Of a stretch of DNA of 64,000 nt, positions 17,592 to 25,801 are shown one piece after another (the first letter of the stretch is position 1; every line of letters starts with the position of its first letter). Where the stretch lies: assembly GCA_015075545.1 (NCBI GenBank), contig JABTUC010000002.1, positions 1 to 64,000 of the forward strand, written 5' to 3'. Made by a program: the position numbers and the translations under genes. The DNA is from Ideonella sp. GTDB lineage: Bacteria; Pseudomonadota; Gammaproteobacteria; Burkholderiales; Burkholderiaceae_C. The notes beneath the pieces were generated by a model, which worked only from the letters and a program-made list of their open reading frames with translations, was not told the origin of the DNA and did no database searches.

Positions 17592-18413
17592 TCAGCGCGC
17601 CGCGTCACGTCTGGGCTTGCGCGGACGACCGGCAAAGGCACGGTCGAACAGGGCGTTGGGCAGCAGGCGCAGCAGTTTGGCGACGACCGCCATCGGCCAC
17701 GGGATGACGCGGTAGCTGGCACCGCCGGTCACCGCGCCGAAGGCCGCGTCGGCAAAGTCGTCGGCCGACATCAGGAACGGCATCGGGTAGGGATTGCCGC
17801 GCGTCAGCGGCGTATCGACGTAGCCGGGTACCAGCGTCACCACGCGCACGCCGAACGGCCGGCATTCGCCGCGCAGGCTCTCGCAGTAGGCGATCGCCGC
17901 CGCCTTGCTGGCGCAGTACGCCGCGTGCCCCGGTAGCCCACGGATGCCGGCGACGCTGGCCACCCCGACCAGCGTGCCGCGCCGGCGCTGGCGCATCGGC
18001 TCTATGAACGGCTGAAAGGTCGCGGCGACGCCGAACACGTTGGTCTGCAGCGTGTCGTGCAGCGCCGGCAGATCCTCCTCGCGCGCGCTGTCGATGCCGG
18101 TGCTGATGCCGGCGTTGGCGATCACTGCATCGGGCAGCCCCTGCCGCGCGATGCACGCGCGGCCGGCCGCGGTGATCGCCGCCGCATCGGCGACATCGGC
18201 CACGTAGACCCGCGCGTCGCGCTCGCCGACCGACAGCGTCGCGGCCAGACGCTGCAGTTCGCGCTCTCGCCGCGCCACCAGCGCGAGTCGCCAGCCGGCA
18301 GCGTGAAAGCGCCTGGCCAGCGCCTCACCGATGCCGCTCGAGGCGCCCGTGATGAACAGCAACGGCGCGGCCGCGCCGCCCGCTTCGGATTCGCGCGGCG
18401 CCGGGTGGGTCAC
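17592..18413 (-). CDS. SDR family oxidoreductase
   Basis: A 273-residue classical short-chain dehydrogenase. It has TGASSGIGEALARR, NAGIS, a catalytic serine in VASVAG and the YCASK catalytic pair. The C-terminus is basic (GRPRKPRRDAAR) after a hydrophobic stretch, suggesting membrane association. It starts at GTG (18413), overlapping the lptC stop as GTGA, so it is the last gene of the kdsD-kdsC-lptC unit. Its substrate is unknown; co-transcription with lipopolysaccharide genes is suggestive only. Confidence 0.87.
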   Translation of the reverse strand: MTHPAPRESEAGGAAAPLLFITGASSGIGEALARRFHAAGWRLALVARRERELQRLAATLSVGERDARVYVADVADAAAITAAGRACIARQGLPDAVIANAGISTGIDSAREEDLPALHDTLQTNVFGVAATFQPFIEPMRQRRRGTLVGVASVAGIRGLPGHAAYCASKAAAIAYCESLRGECRPFGVRVVTLVPGYVDTPLTRGNPYPMPFLMSADDFADAAFGAVTGGASYRVIPWPMAVVAKLLRLLPNALFDRAFAGRPRKPRRDAAR

Positions 18414-19129
18414 GACGCCGGCCGCGAGCCGTTGAGCCGCTGCATCGCGCGCGGCGACAGCCTGGCGCGCACCGGTGGCGCGAGCTGGATCTGCTGCGCC
18501 AGGTTGTCGGCATCGATGCCGCCGGCTCGGATCTCGTCCTTGCCCTGGCGCACGATCACCGGCAGGTGCGATCGGATCCGTTCTGTCGGCACGTACACCT
18601 GCAGGAACTCGCTGTCGACCTCGAGCGGCGGGCCCGACGGCAGTTGCGCGACGACGCGCGCGTCGCCGCTGAGCTGCCATTCGCTGCCGTCGCCGTTGGA
18701 TAACGCGCGCGCGGCGCTGGCGCGCGTCACGCGGCCGTCCGGGGCGTTGGCCTGCATGCGCGCGGCCTCGATCTCGATGCGGTCGGTGTCCGGGTAGTGG
18801 CGCAGCCAGGTGCCCTCGATGCGCACCGTCACCCGGCCGTCGGGCGCAAATCGGGTGATGGCGAAGTTGCGCATCTCGTAATCGGGGTCGTGCCGCAGCG
18901 GCGTGCCTTCGACGTCGGTCGAGGGCCGAGGCGTGTGCTTCACCAGCCACCAGGTGCCCAGCGCCAGCAGCAGCATCAGCAGCAGCGGCAGGTAGGCGCC
19001 CACCAGTTCGCGCAGACGCGCCCCGGCACCGAGAGCGCGATGCGTACGCGGCGGCGCCGCGCCGAGCGATACCTCGACCTCGGGCAGGTCGGGCAGGTGC
19101 AGTTCCGGCGGCGCCGCGGCGTGGGACAC
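18410..19129 (-). CDS. lptC: LPS export ABC transporter periplasmic protein LptC
   Basis: A 239-residue protein with a cytoplasmic N-terminus of about 45 residues and one transmembrane helix (YLPLLLMLLLALGTWWLV). A periplasmic beta-jellyroll follows, with the LptC hallmarks DPDYEMRNFAITRF and GTWLRHYPDTD. LptC bridges the inner-membrane LptBFG extractor to LptA in lipopolysaccharide transport. The start is GTG, ten bases after the kdsC stop. The N-terminal cytoplasmic tail is longer than in enterobacterial LptC. Confidence 0.88.
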   Translation of the reverse strand: MSHAAAPPELHLPDLPEVEVSLGAAPPRTHRALGAGARLRELVGAYLPLLLMLLLALGTWWLVKHTPRPSTDVEGTPLRHDPDYEMRNFAITRFAPDGRVTVRIEGTWLRHYPDTDRIEIEAARMQANAPDGRVTRASAARALSNGDGSEWQLSGDARVVAQLPSGPPLEVDSEFLQVYVPTERIRSHLPVIVRQGKDEIRAGGIDADNLAQQIQLAPPVRARLSPRAMQRLNGSRPAS

Positions 19130-19138
19130 AAGCCGCCT

Positions 19139-19696
19139 TCAGCGGTCGAGGCTGCCGCGCTGCGTATCGAGCAGCCCCGCGTAGCGGCCGGCGGCGCAAA
19201 GCAGGAGATCGCAGAACTCGCGCGCCGCGCCGCGGCCGCCGGGCGCCGCCGTCACGTGGTGTGCGGCGGCGCGCACCTCGACGTGCGCATTGGGCACAGC
19301 GCAGGCGAAGCGCGCGCGGCCCATCAGCGGCAGGTCGGGCCAATCATCGCCGATCACCGCCACGTCCGACCACGCCACCCGCAGTCGCTGCAGCAGCGGT
19401 TCGGCCGCCAGCAGCTTGTCGGCAGCGCCGAACGCGGCATGCTCGATCCCGAGGTCGCCCAGCCGGCGGCGCAGCGCCGGCGAGTCGCGCCCGCTAACCA
19501 CCAGCGGCGCGATGTCGCCGGCCGCCAGCAGCTTGAGCCCGTGGCCGTCGAGCGTGTGGAAGGCTTTGCAGACTTCGCCGTGCTCGCCGATGTACAGCCG
19601 GCCGTCGGTGAGCACGCCGTCGACGTCGAAGATCGCGCAGCGCACGCCCTGCGCCAGCAGCAGCAGCTCGGGCGCGAAACGCAGCGCCGGCGTCAT
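19139..19696 (-). CDS. kdsC: 3-deoxy-D-manno-octulosonate-8-phosphate phosphatase
   Basis: A 185-residue C0-type HAD phosphatase. It has the nucleophile motif FDVDGVLTDG, motif II serine in VVSGRDS, lysine in AADK and the motif III metal site IGDDWPDLP. It releases inorganic phosphate from KDO-8-phosphate in the inner-core lipopolysaccharide pathway. Its ATG overlaps the kdsD stop (TGATG). The lack of a cap domain agrees with the tetrameric KdsC family. Confidence 0.93.
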   Translation of the reverse strand: MTPALRFAPELLLLAQGVRCAIFDVDGVLTDGRLYIGEHGEVCKAFHTLDGHGLKLLAAGDIAPLVVSGRDSPALRRRLGDLGIEHAAFGAADKLLAAEPLLQRLRVAWSDVAVIGDDWPDLPLMGRARFACAVPNAHVEVRAAAHHVTAAPGGRGAAREFCDLLLCAAGRYAGLLDTQRGSLDR

Positions 19697-20685
19697 CAGA
19701 TGACTTTCGCGCGCATCAGGTCGTTGGAGTTCAGCGCGCCGATCAGCCGGTCTTGCGCATCGACCACCAGCACGCTGGTGATGCGCTGCTGCTCCATCAG
19801 ATCGGCGGCATCGACCGCCAGCGCATCGGCGCGGATGCGGCGCGGGTCGGCGTGCATCACCTCGCGCGCGACGAGGCCGCGCAGATCGCCGCCGCCCTCG
19901 ATCAGGCGACGCAGGTCGCCGTCGGTGAAGATGCCCTGCACCCGCTCGTCGCTGGAGACGACTGCGGTGAAGCCCAGACCCTTGCCGGTCATCTCGCGCA
20001 GCACCTCGGGCAACGACGCCTGCGGCCCGACGCGCGGCACGTCGTCGCCGCTGCGCATCAGGTCGGCCACGTGCATCAGCAGCTTGCGGCCGAGCGGCCC
20101 TCCCGGGTGCGAGCGCGCGAAGTCTTCCTCACGAAAGCCACGTGCGTCGAGCAGCGCCACGGCCAGCGCGTCGCCGATCGCCATCTGCGCCGCGGTGCTT
20201 GCGGTGGGCGCGAGATTCAGCGGACACGCCTCCTGGTCGACCTGGCTCGACAGCACGATGTCGGCGTGACGCGCCAGCGTCGACTCGGCATGGCCGGTCA
20301 TCGCCACCAGAGTCACGCGCAGGCGCTTGAGCGCCGGCAGCAGCGCGGCCAGCTCGTCGCTCTCGCCGCTGTTGGAGATCGCCAGCAGCACGTCGCCGGG
20401 CTGCACCATGCCGAGGTCGCCGTGGCCGGCCTCGGCCGGATGCACGAAGAACGCCGGCGTGCCGGTCGACGCCAGCGTGGCGGCGATCTTGCGCCCGACG
20501 TGGCCGCTCTTGCCCATGCCCATCACGATGACGCGACCCTTGCATTCGAGCATCGCGCGTGCCGCGCCGACGAAGCCCTCGCCTTGTCGCGCTGCCAGCG
20601 CGCTCAGCGCACGCGCTTCGATCTCGAAAGTCTGTGCCGCCAGGGCCAGCACGCGCTGCGCGTCGAAGCGGGGGTTCAGGGCCAC
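19696..20685 (-). CDS. kdsD: D-arabinose-5-phosphate isomerase (KdsD/KpsF)
   Basis: A 329-residue enzyme with an N-terminal SIS sugar-isomerase domain (residues about 35-175; VMGMGKSGHVGRK, then STGTPAFFVHPAEAGHGDLGM and ISNSGES). Two CBS domains follow (about 205-325). It converts ribulose-5-phosphate to arabinose-5-phosphate, the first step towards KDO. It begins with GTG and is the first gene of the LPS unit, transcribed away from the antiporter gene across a 64-bp gap. Confidence 0.94.
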   Translation of the reverse strand: MALNPRFDAQRVLALAAQTFEIEARALSALAARQGEGFVGAARAMLECKGRVIVMGMGKSGHVGRKIAATLASTGTPAFFVHPAEAGHGDLGMVQPGDVLLAISNSGESDELAALLPALKRLRVTLVAMTGHAESTLARHADIVLSSQVDQEACPLNLAPTASTAAQMAIGDALAVALLDARGFREEDFARSHPGGPLGRKLLMHVADLMRSGDDVPRVGPQASLPEVLREMTGKGLGFTAVVSSDERVQGIFTDGDLRRLIEGGGDLRGLVAREVMHADPRRIRADALAVDAADLMEQQRITSVLVVDAQDRLIGALNSNDLMRAKVI

Positions 20686-20749
20686 TGCGGAGGAGGTCGC
20701 TTAGGATCGGGCATTCTAGGCCGCACCCCCTCGCGCAGCGCGTCGCTCG

Positions 20750-22747
20750 ATGGCCACCACGCTCGAAGTCGTCCTGCTGTACCTCGTGGCCGCGGTGGCT
20801 GGCGTGGTGGCATGCCGCACGCTGAAGCTGCCGCCGATCCTGGGCTACCTGGCCGTCGGCGTGCTGATCGGGCCCAACGCGCTGGCGCTGGCCGGCGACC
20901 CCGAAGCCGCGCGGGCGCTGGCCGAGTTCGGCGTCGTCTTCCTGATGTTCGCGATCGGACTGGAGTTCAACCTGCCCAAGCTGCGCAGCATGCGCGCGCT
21001 GGTGTTCGGACTCGGCTTGTCGCAGGTGGGGCTGACGATTCTCGGCGCGGTGGCCGGCAACGCGCTGCTGGCCGCGCTGTTCGGCATGCTCGGCCACGCC
21101 TGGGATCTCGGCTGGCAGGGCGCCATCGTGCTCGGCTCGGCGATGGCGATGTCGTCGACCGCGATCCTCGTCAAGCTGATGGCCGACCGCCTCGAGATCG
21201 ACAGCGAGCACGGTCGCCGGGTGATGGGCGTGCTGCTGTTCCAGGACCTCGCGGTGGTGCCGCTGCTGGTGCTGGTGCCCGCACTCGGCACGGGCGCCGC
21301 CAGCCTGGCCGGCGCGCTGGCGATCGCGCTGGCCAAGGCCGTGGTGCTGCTGGCGTTGCTGCTGCTGGGCGGCCAACGCGTCATGCGCTGGTGGTTGACG
21401 CTGGTGGCGCGGCGCAAGAGCGAGGAGTTGTTCGTCCTCAACCTGCTGCTGGTCACACTGGGTCTGGCCTGGCTCACCCAGGAGGCCGGGCTGTCGCTGG
21501 CACTGGGCGCGTTCATCGCGGGCATGCTGGTGGCCGAGACCGAATACAAGCACCAGGTGGCCACCGACATCCGGCCGTTCCACGACGTGCTGCTCGGGCT
21601 GTTCTTCATCACCGTCGGCATGCGGCTCGACTGGCGGCCGCTGGTCGACCAGTGGGCCCTCGTCCTGCTGCTGAGCACGTTGCCGGTGCTGGCCAAGGCG
21701 GTGTTGGTGGCACTGCTGGCACGCGGTTTCGGCGCCGCCCCGGGCACCGCGATCCGCACCGGCTTGTACCTGGCGCAGGCCGGCGAGTTCGGCTTCGTGC
21801 TGCTGGCGTTGGGCGTCGGCAGCCAATTGCTGATTGGCGACTGGATGAACTCGGTGTGGGCAGCGATGGTGCTGTCGATGCTGGCGACGCCTCTGCTGGT
21901 GACCTGGAGCAGTCGCATCGTGATGAGGCTGTCGTCGAGCGACTGGATGCTGCAATCGGTACAACTGACGGCGATCGCCAAGCGCGCGATGCGCACCGAG
22001 GCACACGTGATCATCTGCGGCTATGGCCGCAGTGGCCAGAACCTGGCGCGTCTGCTCGAGCGCGAGGGCATCGCCTACATGGCGCTCGACCTCGACCCCG
22101 ACCGCGTGCGCCAGGCCGCGGCGGCCGGGCAGAGCGTGGTGTTCGGCGATGCAGCACGGCTGCGCAGCCTGATGGCCGCAGGCCTGGTGCGCGCCAGCGC
22201 GGTGGTGGTGAGCTACCCCAACACCGCGTCGGCGCTGAAGATCCTGAACCTGGTGCACGAGCACGCGCCTCGTGTGCCGGTGATCGTGCGCACGCTCGAC
22301 GATGGCGACCTGGAGACCTTGCGCGCCGCCGGCGCGGCCGAGGTGGTGCCCGAGGCGATGGAGGGCTCGCTGATGCTGGCCGCGCAGGCGCTGGCACTGG
22401 TGGGCGTGCCGATGCAGCGCGTGATCCGTATCACCCGCGACGCGCGCGATGCGCGCTACGCGCTGCTGCGCGGCTACTTCCACGGCGCCGACGACGACAC
22501 CGCCGCCGAACTGCAGCAGGCCCGGCTGGCCAGCGTGACGCTGCCGATGGCCGCGGCGTGCCTGGGCAAGCCGCTGTCGGAGCAGGCGTTGCATGCAATC
22601 GGCGCGCAAGTGGTGTCGCTGCGGCTGGCTTCGGGGCAGGTGCTCGGCCCCGACGAGAACCAGGTGCTCGGCGCCGGCGACACGCTGGTGCTGTCGGGCC
22701 TGCCGGCGGCGCTGGCGCTGGCCGAGGAGAAGCTGCTGCGCGTGTGA
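20750..22747 (+). CDS. CPA2 family cation:proton antiporter with RCK domain (KefB/KefC/YbaL-like)
   Basis: A 665-residue membrane protein. Residues 1-385 hold about 12-13 helices with the Na_H_exchanger fold (PPILGYLAVGVLIGP, FLMFAIGLEFN, GAFIAGMLVAET). Then comes a TrkA-N/RCK nucleotide-binding domain (VIICGYGRSGQNLARLL, near 418), and a TrkA-C domain ends the protein. Such proteins exchange K+ or Na+ for H+ and are gated by NAD(H), or by glutathione in KefC. Its stop is followed at once by the attachment-site repeat of the genomic island, so the island separated it from its old convergent neighbour mnmE. Confidence 0.92.
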   Translation: MATTLEVVLLYLVAAVAGVVACRTLKLPPILGYLAVGVLIGPNALALAGDPEAARALAEFGVVFLMFAIGLEFNLPKLRSMRALVFGLGLSQVGLTILGAVAGNALLAALFGMLGHAWDLGWQGAIVLGSAMAMSSTAILVKLMADRLEIDSEHGRRVMGVLLFQDLAVVPLLVLVPALGTGAASLAGALAIALAKAVVLLALLLLGGQRVMRWWLTLVARRKSEELFVLNLLLVTLGLAWLTQEAGLSLALGAFIAGMLVAETEYKHQVATDIRPFHDVLLGLFFITVGMRLDWRPLVDQWALVLLLSTLPVLAKAVLVALLARGFGAAPGTAIRTGLYLAQAGEFGFVLLALGVGSQLLIGDWMNSVWAAMVLSMLATPLLVTWSSRIVMRLSSSDWMLQSVQLTAIAKRAMRTEAHVIICGYGRSGQNLARLLEREGIAYMALDLDPDRVRQAAAAGQSVVFGDAARLRSLMAAGLVRASAVVVSYPNTASALKILNLVHEHAPRVPVIVRTLDDGDLETLRAAGAAEVVPEAMEGSLMLAAQALALVGVPMQRVIRITRDARDARYALLRGYFHGADDDTAAELQQARLASVTLPMAAACLGKPLSEQALHAIGAQVVSLRLASGQVLGPDENQVLGAGDTLVLSGLPAALALAEEKLLRV

Positions 22748-22780
22748 TCGGCAGCGCGATCACTTGCCGATGCAGAAGCG
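22748..22780. repeat. Island attachment-site copy (displaced mnmE 3' end)
   Basis: These 33 bases are identical to 28839-28871, which contain the last six codons and stop of mnmE plus 12 bp beyond. Here they sit directly after the antiporter stop with no mnmE attached. This is the signature of site-specific integration into the mnmE (trmE) 3' end. Two copies of GTGAATC, about 20 bases apart, follow and could be integrase arm sites. Confidence 0.85.
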
Positions 22781-22841
22781 CGTGAATCGCGGCAGAGGCT
22801 TGTGAATCAAGTGCCGTCGAGCCTACAACAAGCCGAGCACC

Positions 22842-23321
22842 TTGCCGCATAGTGAAGGCGGCCTATCGCATGCGGCGCGCTTCACCGCGGTATTCGATGT
22901 CGCAGCCAGGGCGCAATCCGATCGCGCGGGGAACCTCTTGCACGAGCATCCGGGTCACCTCGCGGGCTTGCCCTTTCGCGACGTGAATGAAATTCATCCA
23001 CGCCGTGATGCCAGCTTCAGCCCCTGGCTCAATGTTGAGTCGGCACGGTGGCTCAAAATTCAATTCAATCGGCGCGGACACATGAAGACCAAGTGGGGAA
23101 GCTGCAACTACCGCGGTAGGCACATCCGCCTGAACACCGAACTGGTGAAGAAGCCCAAGGACTTGTTGGAATATGTAGTGGTGCACGAGATGCTGCACCT
23201 GATCGAGCCCAACCACTCCGAGCGCTTCGTCAAACTGCTCACCCAGCACTACCCGACATGGAGGGAAGCGAGGGCGGATCTGAATGAGTTGCCGCTGTCT
23301 GCCGAGGTTTGGCGCGAGTAG
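22842..23321 (+). pseudogene. YgjP-like (DUF45) metallopeptidase, 5'-truncated
   Basis: The last 80 codons (from the ATG at 23082) match the C-terminal half of YgjP-type zinc peptidases. MKTKWGSCN is followed by the metal site VVHEMLHLIEPNHSERF, with the HExxH pair and the third ligand histidine. Upstream, only a short stretch (WLNVESARWLKIQ) looks related; the remaining N-terminal 120-150 residues expected for this family are missing or scrambled. On the minus strand the same DNA has a coding-like fragment ending near 22863 that I could not identify. Such peptidases often accompany restriction loci. Confidence 0.65.
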
Positions 23322-23399
23322 ACCGAAATCTGGGGGCGCTGCCTTGTTACGCCACCGACCTGAGTCCGGTGGGTCAATGGTCGACTGCCCAACTCTGAA

Positions 23400-23573
23400 T
23401 CAGCGCTTCTTCTGTTGCGGAAGCGCTTCGGTGTAGCTCTTTCCGTCTTTGCCGCGGTTGACGTGAATAACCGTGCCTTCGATCCGCACTGAGTCCTTCC
23501 TTTGAGTCGACCAACCGCTGACCGTCTTTTGCGCGTCCTTTACCTGCTCGGCGAGTGTCATTGGTTTCTTCAT
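23400..23573 (-). CDS. Small protein coupled to the dCTP deaminase
   Basis: A 57-residue frame beginning MKKPMTLAEQVKDAQ. Its ATG overlaps the deaminase stop as ATGA, and a purine-rich AGGAAGG sits just upstream inside the deaminase gene. The product is small, basic and hydrophilic (GWSTQRKDSVRIEG, a short beta-like IEGTVIHVN segment, and a lysine-rich end). It has no signal or membrane segment. I do not recognise the family. The overlap implies co-translation in a fixed ratio with the deaminase, so it may be a partner or regulator of that defence protein. Confidence 0.72.
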   Translation of the reverse strand: MKKPMTLAEQVKDAQKTVSGWSTQRKDSVRIEGTVIHVNRGKDGKSYTEALPQQKKR

Positions 23574-25222
23574 GATCGTTCCTTCCTACGGCTTTGGGCT
23601 CGGCTTTTCGTTTTGGGATTCAAATCGACACCGAGCTTCTGGGCTAACAGAGGCACATCAATGGCGACGATGGCATCCTCAATCTCCCTGTACGTGTTTC
23701 TGAATCTGCTGAACCGCGGCTCGGGGCGCCTACCCTTTGCGCGCCAATTGAAAATCTTCCCTACCTGGTCCTTTCGCCTGTCCCTAGCATCAAAGATGTC
23801 TTGGTACTGTCGTGGCGCAATGCCTACGAACGGCTCGAAGACAACGGGACCTAGAACAGGCTTCTGCGCGTCAACTTGGATGGCATCACTGTGCAGATGG
23901 CGTGCTCTACTTTTCGGGTACGGTTCCACATAGACAACACGCGCGATTCCACTGGACACGATGTGGCGCGCGCACATGTGGCACGGAAAGGTCGTCGTGA
24001 ACAATGTGGCTCCCTTGATGGAGACACCTAGCCGTGCGGCCGATGTGATGGCCGCCATCTCCGCGTGCACACACCTTCCGAATTCGAGCAGGTTCATGAC
24101 ACGCGCGCCCTTGAGATGCTTGCGCTTGTCGCCCGTGGTCAAGGTTGAAACTAACGGCGCAATGGCCTTGTCCTGCGCGTAGTCGTCCGCAAGAACCCCG
24201 GCTTTCTTGAGACCTGCGAGCAATTCGCTAAGGATTTGCTTTCGTTCCTCGACGATCGGATCAAAGCCTCGTTGAAAGTCCCTCGCATCGCCTTCGTCAC
24301 CGGGCCAATAGAGATCACCTCCTGCCTTGGGCACGTCGTTGCACCCGAGCGCAAGCAACTCGCCCGATGGGGCAGCAATGGCAGCCCCAACCTGACGGCC
24401 TAGGTCTGCGGATCGGAGGGCTGCCGATCTCGCGTGGTACATGCCGTGTTCATCCCTGGTTGGTGTGTGGAACAAGTTTCCGAAGATGAGCTCGATGAAA
24501 CGACGAATCTCAGGTTCGAATGAATTTTTGTCACGCGCATCGATAAACAGGTCTGCGAGCGGAAACGCATCCTTCACGTCCTGGCCAAGCTCTTTGTTCT
24601 CTTCCTGTTCATCACGCTCAACGATTGCTTCCGCTTTTTCTCGAGCGTGATTGGGGTTGCCATGCTGCGACCGAGTGACTTTCTCGGCCATTGCCGAGAC
24701 CCGCGCATCGCGTGGGGAGTACGCGGAAATCAAGAAGAAGCCCTTGCCGTAAACCGAGCGAAGCGTCTCGACTTCATCTGGATGCTTCAATGACCGCAAC
24801 ACGTAGGCGTTGCTTTCGGTCGAACCACCACACTCTTGAAGCCGCACGCGCCGAATCTCGGCTATCGCCAGTAAAGCGACAGCATCGCCGCGACCGGTGT
24901 CCTCACGGACTTTTGTCCCGGCATCCATCAGCTTCTCGATTCGCTGGTCCTCCGGTAGGTCGGAGTGGTCCACGCCGAAAAGCTGGGCAATCTGTGTGCT
25001 GAGCCGGATTAGCCAAGGCTTGTACTCAACAGCCTCCACCCGGCGCATGAGCGCCTCGACGATCGGGTCCAGATCGACACCGACCGGCCCAACGAGGCCG
25101 ATGACGACCTCAGGGCAGGGCTTCGGGACCAAAGGGGAACGATCTGGTTGCCCGCTCGGGTCAGGCGCTCGATTCACCGCAGCGCCTACAGTTGGCTTAC
25201 TCTTCTTGGTCGTTGTTGCCAC
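23570..25222 (-). CDS. Anti-phage dCTP deaminase (DcdV/AvcD family)
   Basis: A 550-residue two-domain protein. The N-terminal half is a P-loop-kinase-like domain; its loop GLVGPVGV (residues 42-49) lacks the usual GKS/T. The C-terminal half is a zinc deoxycytidylate-deaminase domain with HAE (386-388) as zinc ligand and general base and PCHMC (413-417) supplying the two cysteines. Family members deplete dCTP/dCMP in the infected cell and so block phage DNA synthesis; in Vibrio cholerae they are held off by an upstream RNA. Here it is the middle gene of a three-gene unit. Its DNA is less GC-rich than the surroundings, consistent with acquisition. Confidence 0.9.
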   Translation of the reverse strand: MATTTKKSKPTVGAAVNRAPDPSGQPDRSPLVPKPCPEVVIGLVGPVGVDLDPIVEALMRRVEAVEYKPWLIRLSTQIAQLFGVDHSDLPEDQRIEKLMDAGTKVREDTGRGDAVALLAIAEIRRVRLQECGGSTESNAYVLRSLKHPDEVETLRSVYGKGFFLISAYSPRDARVSAMAEKVTRSQHGNPNHAREKAEAIVERDEQEENKELGQDVKDAFPLADLFIDARDKNSFEPEIRRFIELIFGNLFHTPTRDEHGMYHARSAALRSADLGRQVGAAIAAPSGELLALGCNDVPKAGGDLYWPGDEGDARDFQRGFDPIVEERKQILSELLAGLKKAGVLADDYAQDKAIAPLVSTLTTGDKRKHLKGARVMNLLEFGRCVHAEMAAITSAARLGVSIKGATLFTTTFPCHMCARHIVSSGIARVVYVEPYPKSRARHLHSDAIQVDAQKPVLGPVVFEPFVGIAPRQYQDIFDARDRRKDQVGKIFNWRAKGRRPEPRFSRFRNTYREIEDAIVAIDVPLLAQKLGVDLNPKTKSRAQSRRKERS

Positions 25223-25331
25223 GGAACGACCCTTGGCTCACTTGACTATGTGGGCGAGCGCCGGAGCGACAAACTTGGGCGCATATCGTCGGCGACCTCT
25301 GGCACACAGGCACGTCCACTGCGTCATCGCG

Positions 25332-25535
25332 CTATTTGGAGGCTGGTTTGCGCAAATGAAGAAAGCCCTCTTTGACAAGCCGCTCGACCTCGCGAACGAC
25401 CATCGCGTTGACCACCTCGGATCGGCCCTTGCCGTGGATGCCGAGACGGACCAAATCATCGACATAGGCGACGATTTCCGCAGATGGTGAAAACGTGAGC
25501 CGGCTGGTCTCCACCAGATTCTTGGTTCGAGCCAC
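25332..25535 (-). CDS. Small ribbon-helix-helix-like protein upstream of the deaminase
   Basis: A 67-residue product if translation starts at GTG (25535), with AGGA nine bases upstream. A longer frame to 25577 would begin upstream of the predicted transcript start and is rejected. The body SRLTFSPSAEIVAYVDDLV has a short beta strand followed by two helices, with GKGRSEVVNAMVVREVERLV as the second helix. This looks like an Arc/MetJ or CopG-type DNA-binding protein. It is the first gene of the deaminase operon, separated from it by a 109-base gap. Likely an autorepressor or antitoxin-like regulator; this is inferred only from fold and position. Confidence 0.7.
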   Translation of the reverse strand: MARTKNLVETSRLTFSPSAEIVAYVDDLVRLGIHGKGRSEVVNAMVVREVERLVKEGFLHLRKPASK

Positions 25536-25564
25536 GTTCCGCAATCCTGCGTCAAACTTGCCGC

Positions 25565-25593
25565 ATATTAGCCGCAAGTTTGCATCTGCTCAA
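25565..25593 (-). promoter_or_regulatory. Promoter of the RHH-deaminase-small protein operon
   Basis: On the minus strand TTGAGC (25588-25593) and TAATAT (25565-25570) are 17 bases apart, the best sigma-70 match in the island. The start would fall near 25558, giving a leader of about 23 bases to the GTG of the RHH-like gene. Confidence 0.6.
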
Positions 25594-25740
25594 GTGAGTT
25601 TTGCTGGCAACTCAAACGCCATGCCAGTTAGCACGCGCGAAACCGAGGTAGGTCGCAAGCAGTCAAGGTCAATCTCTTTCAGGCGACTTGCTTGAACCGC
25701 CCGGGGAACCACGTTGCCTGCCTAAAGCAGCGCCGGACGT

Positions 25741-25793
25741 TGATTTATTTTGGTGCTTGAACCTAAAATAACGCCTGCCCTTGTTTTAGGTTC
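25741..25793 (+). promoter_or_regulatory. Fic promoter with inverted-repeat operator
   Basis: A perfect inverted repeat AACCTAAAA (25761-25769) and TTTTAGGTT (25785-25793) ends eight bases before the fic start codon. A possible promoter TTGATT (25741-25746) with TAAAAT (25765-25770), 18 bases apart, places the -10 box inside the left arm. Binding there would block transcription. The C-terminal HTH of the Fic protein is the natural candidate ligand. Confidence 0.6.
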
Positions 25794-25801
25794 CTGCTCC
25801 C

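Noticed and set aside
22863-23249. Minus-strand frame ending in a coding-like stretch at the island's left edge
   Set aside because: Its upstream part is the antisense of the YgjP remnant; the last 50 codons may be an old fragment but match nothing I recognise, so it is noted only within the YgjP entry.
25332-25577. Longer version of the RHH-like protein starting at TTG 25577
   Set aside because: This start lies upstream of the predicted transcription start and overlaps the -10 box; the GTG at 25535 has a usable ribosome-binding site.
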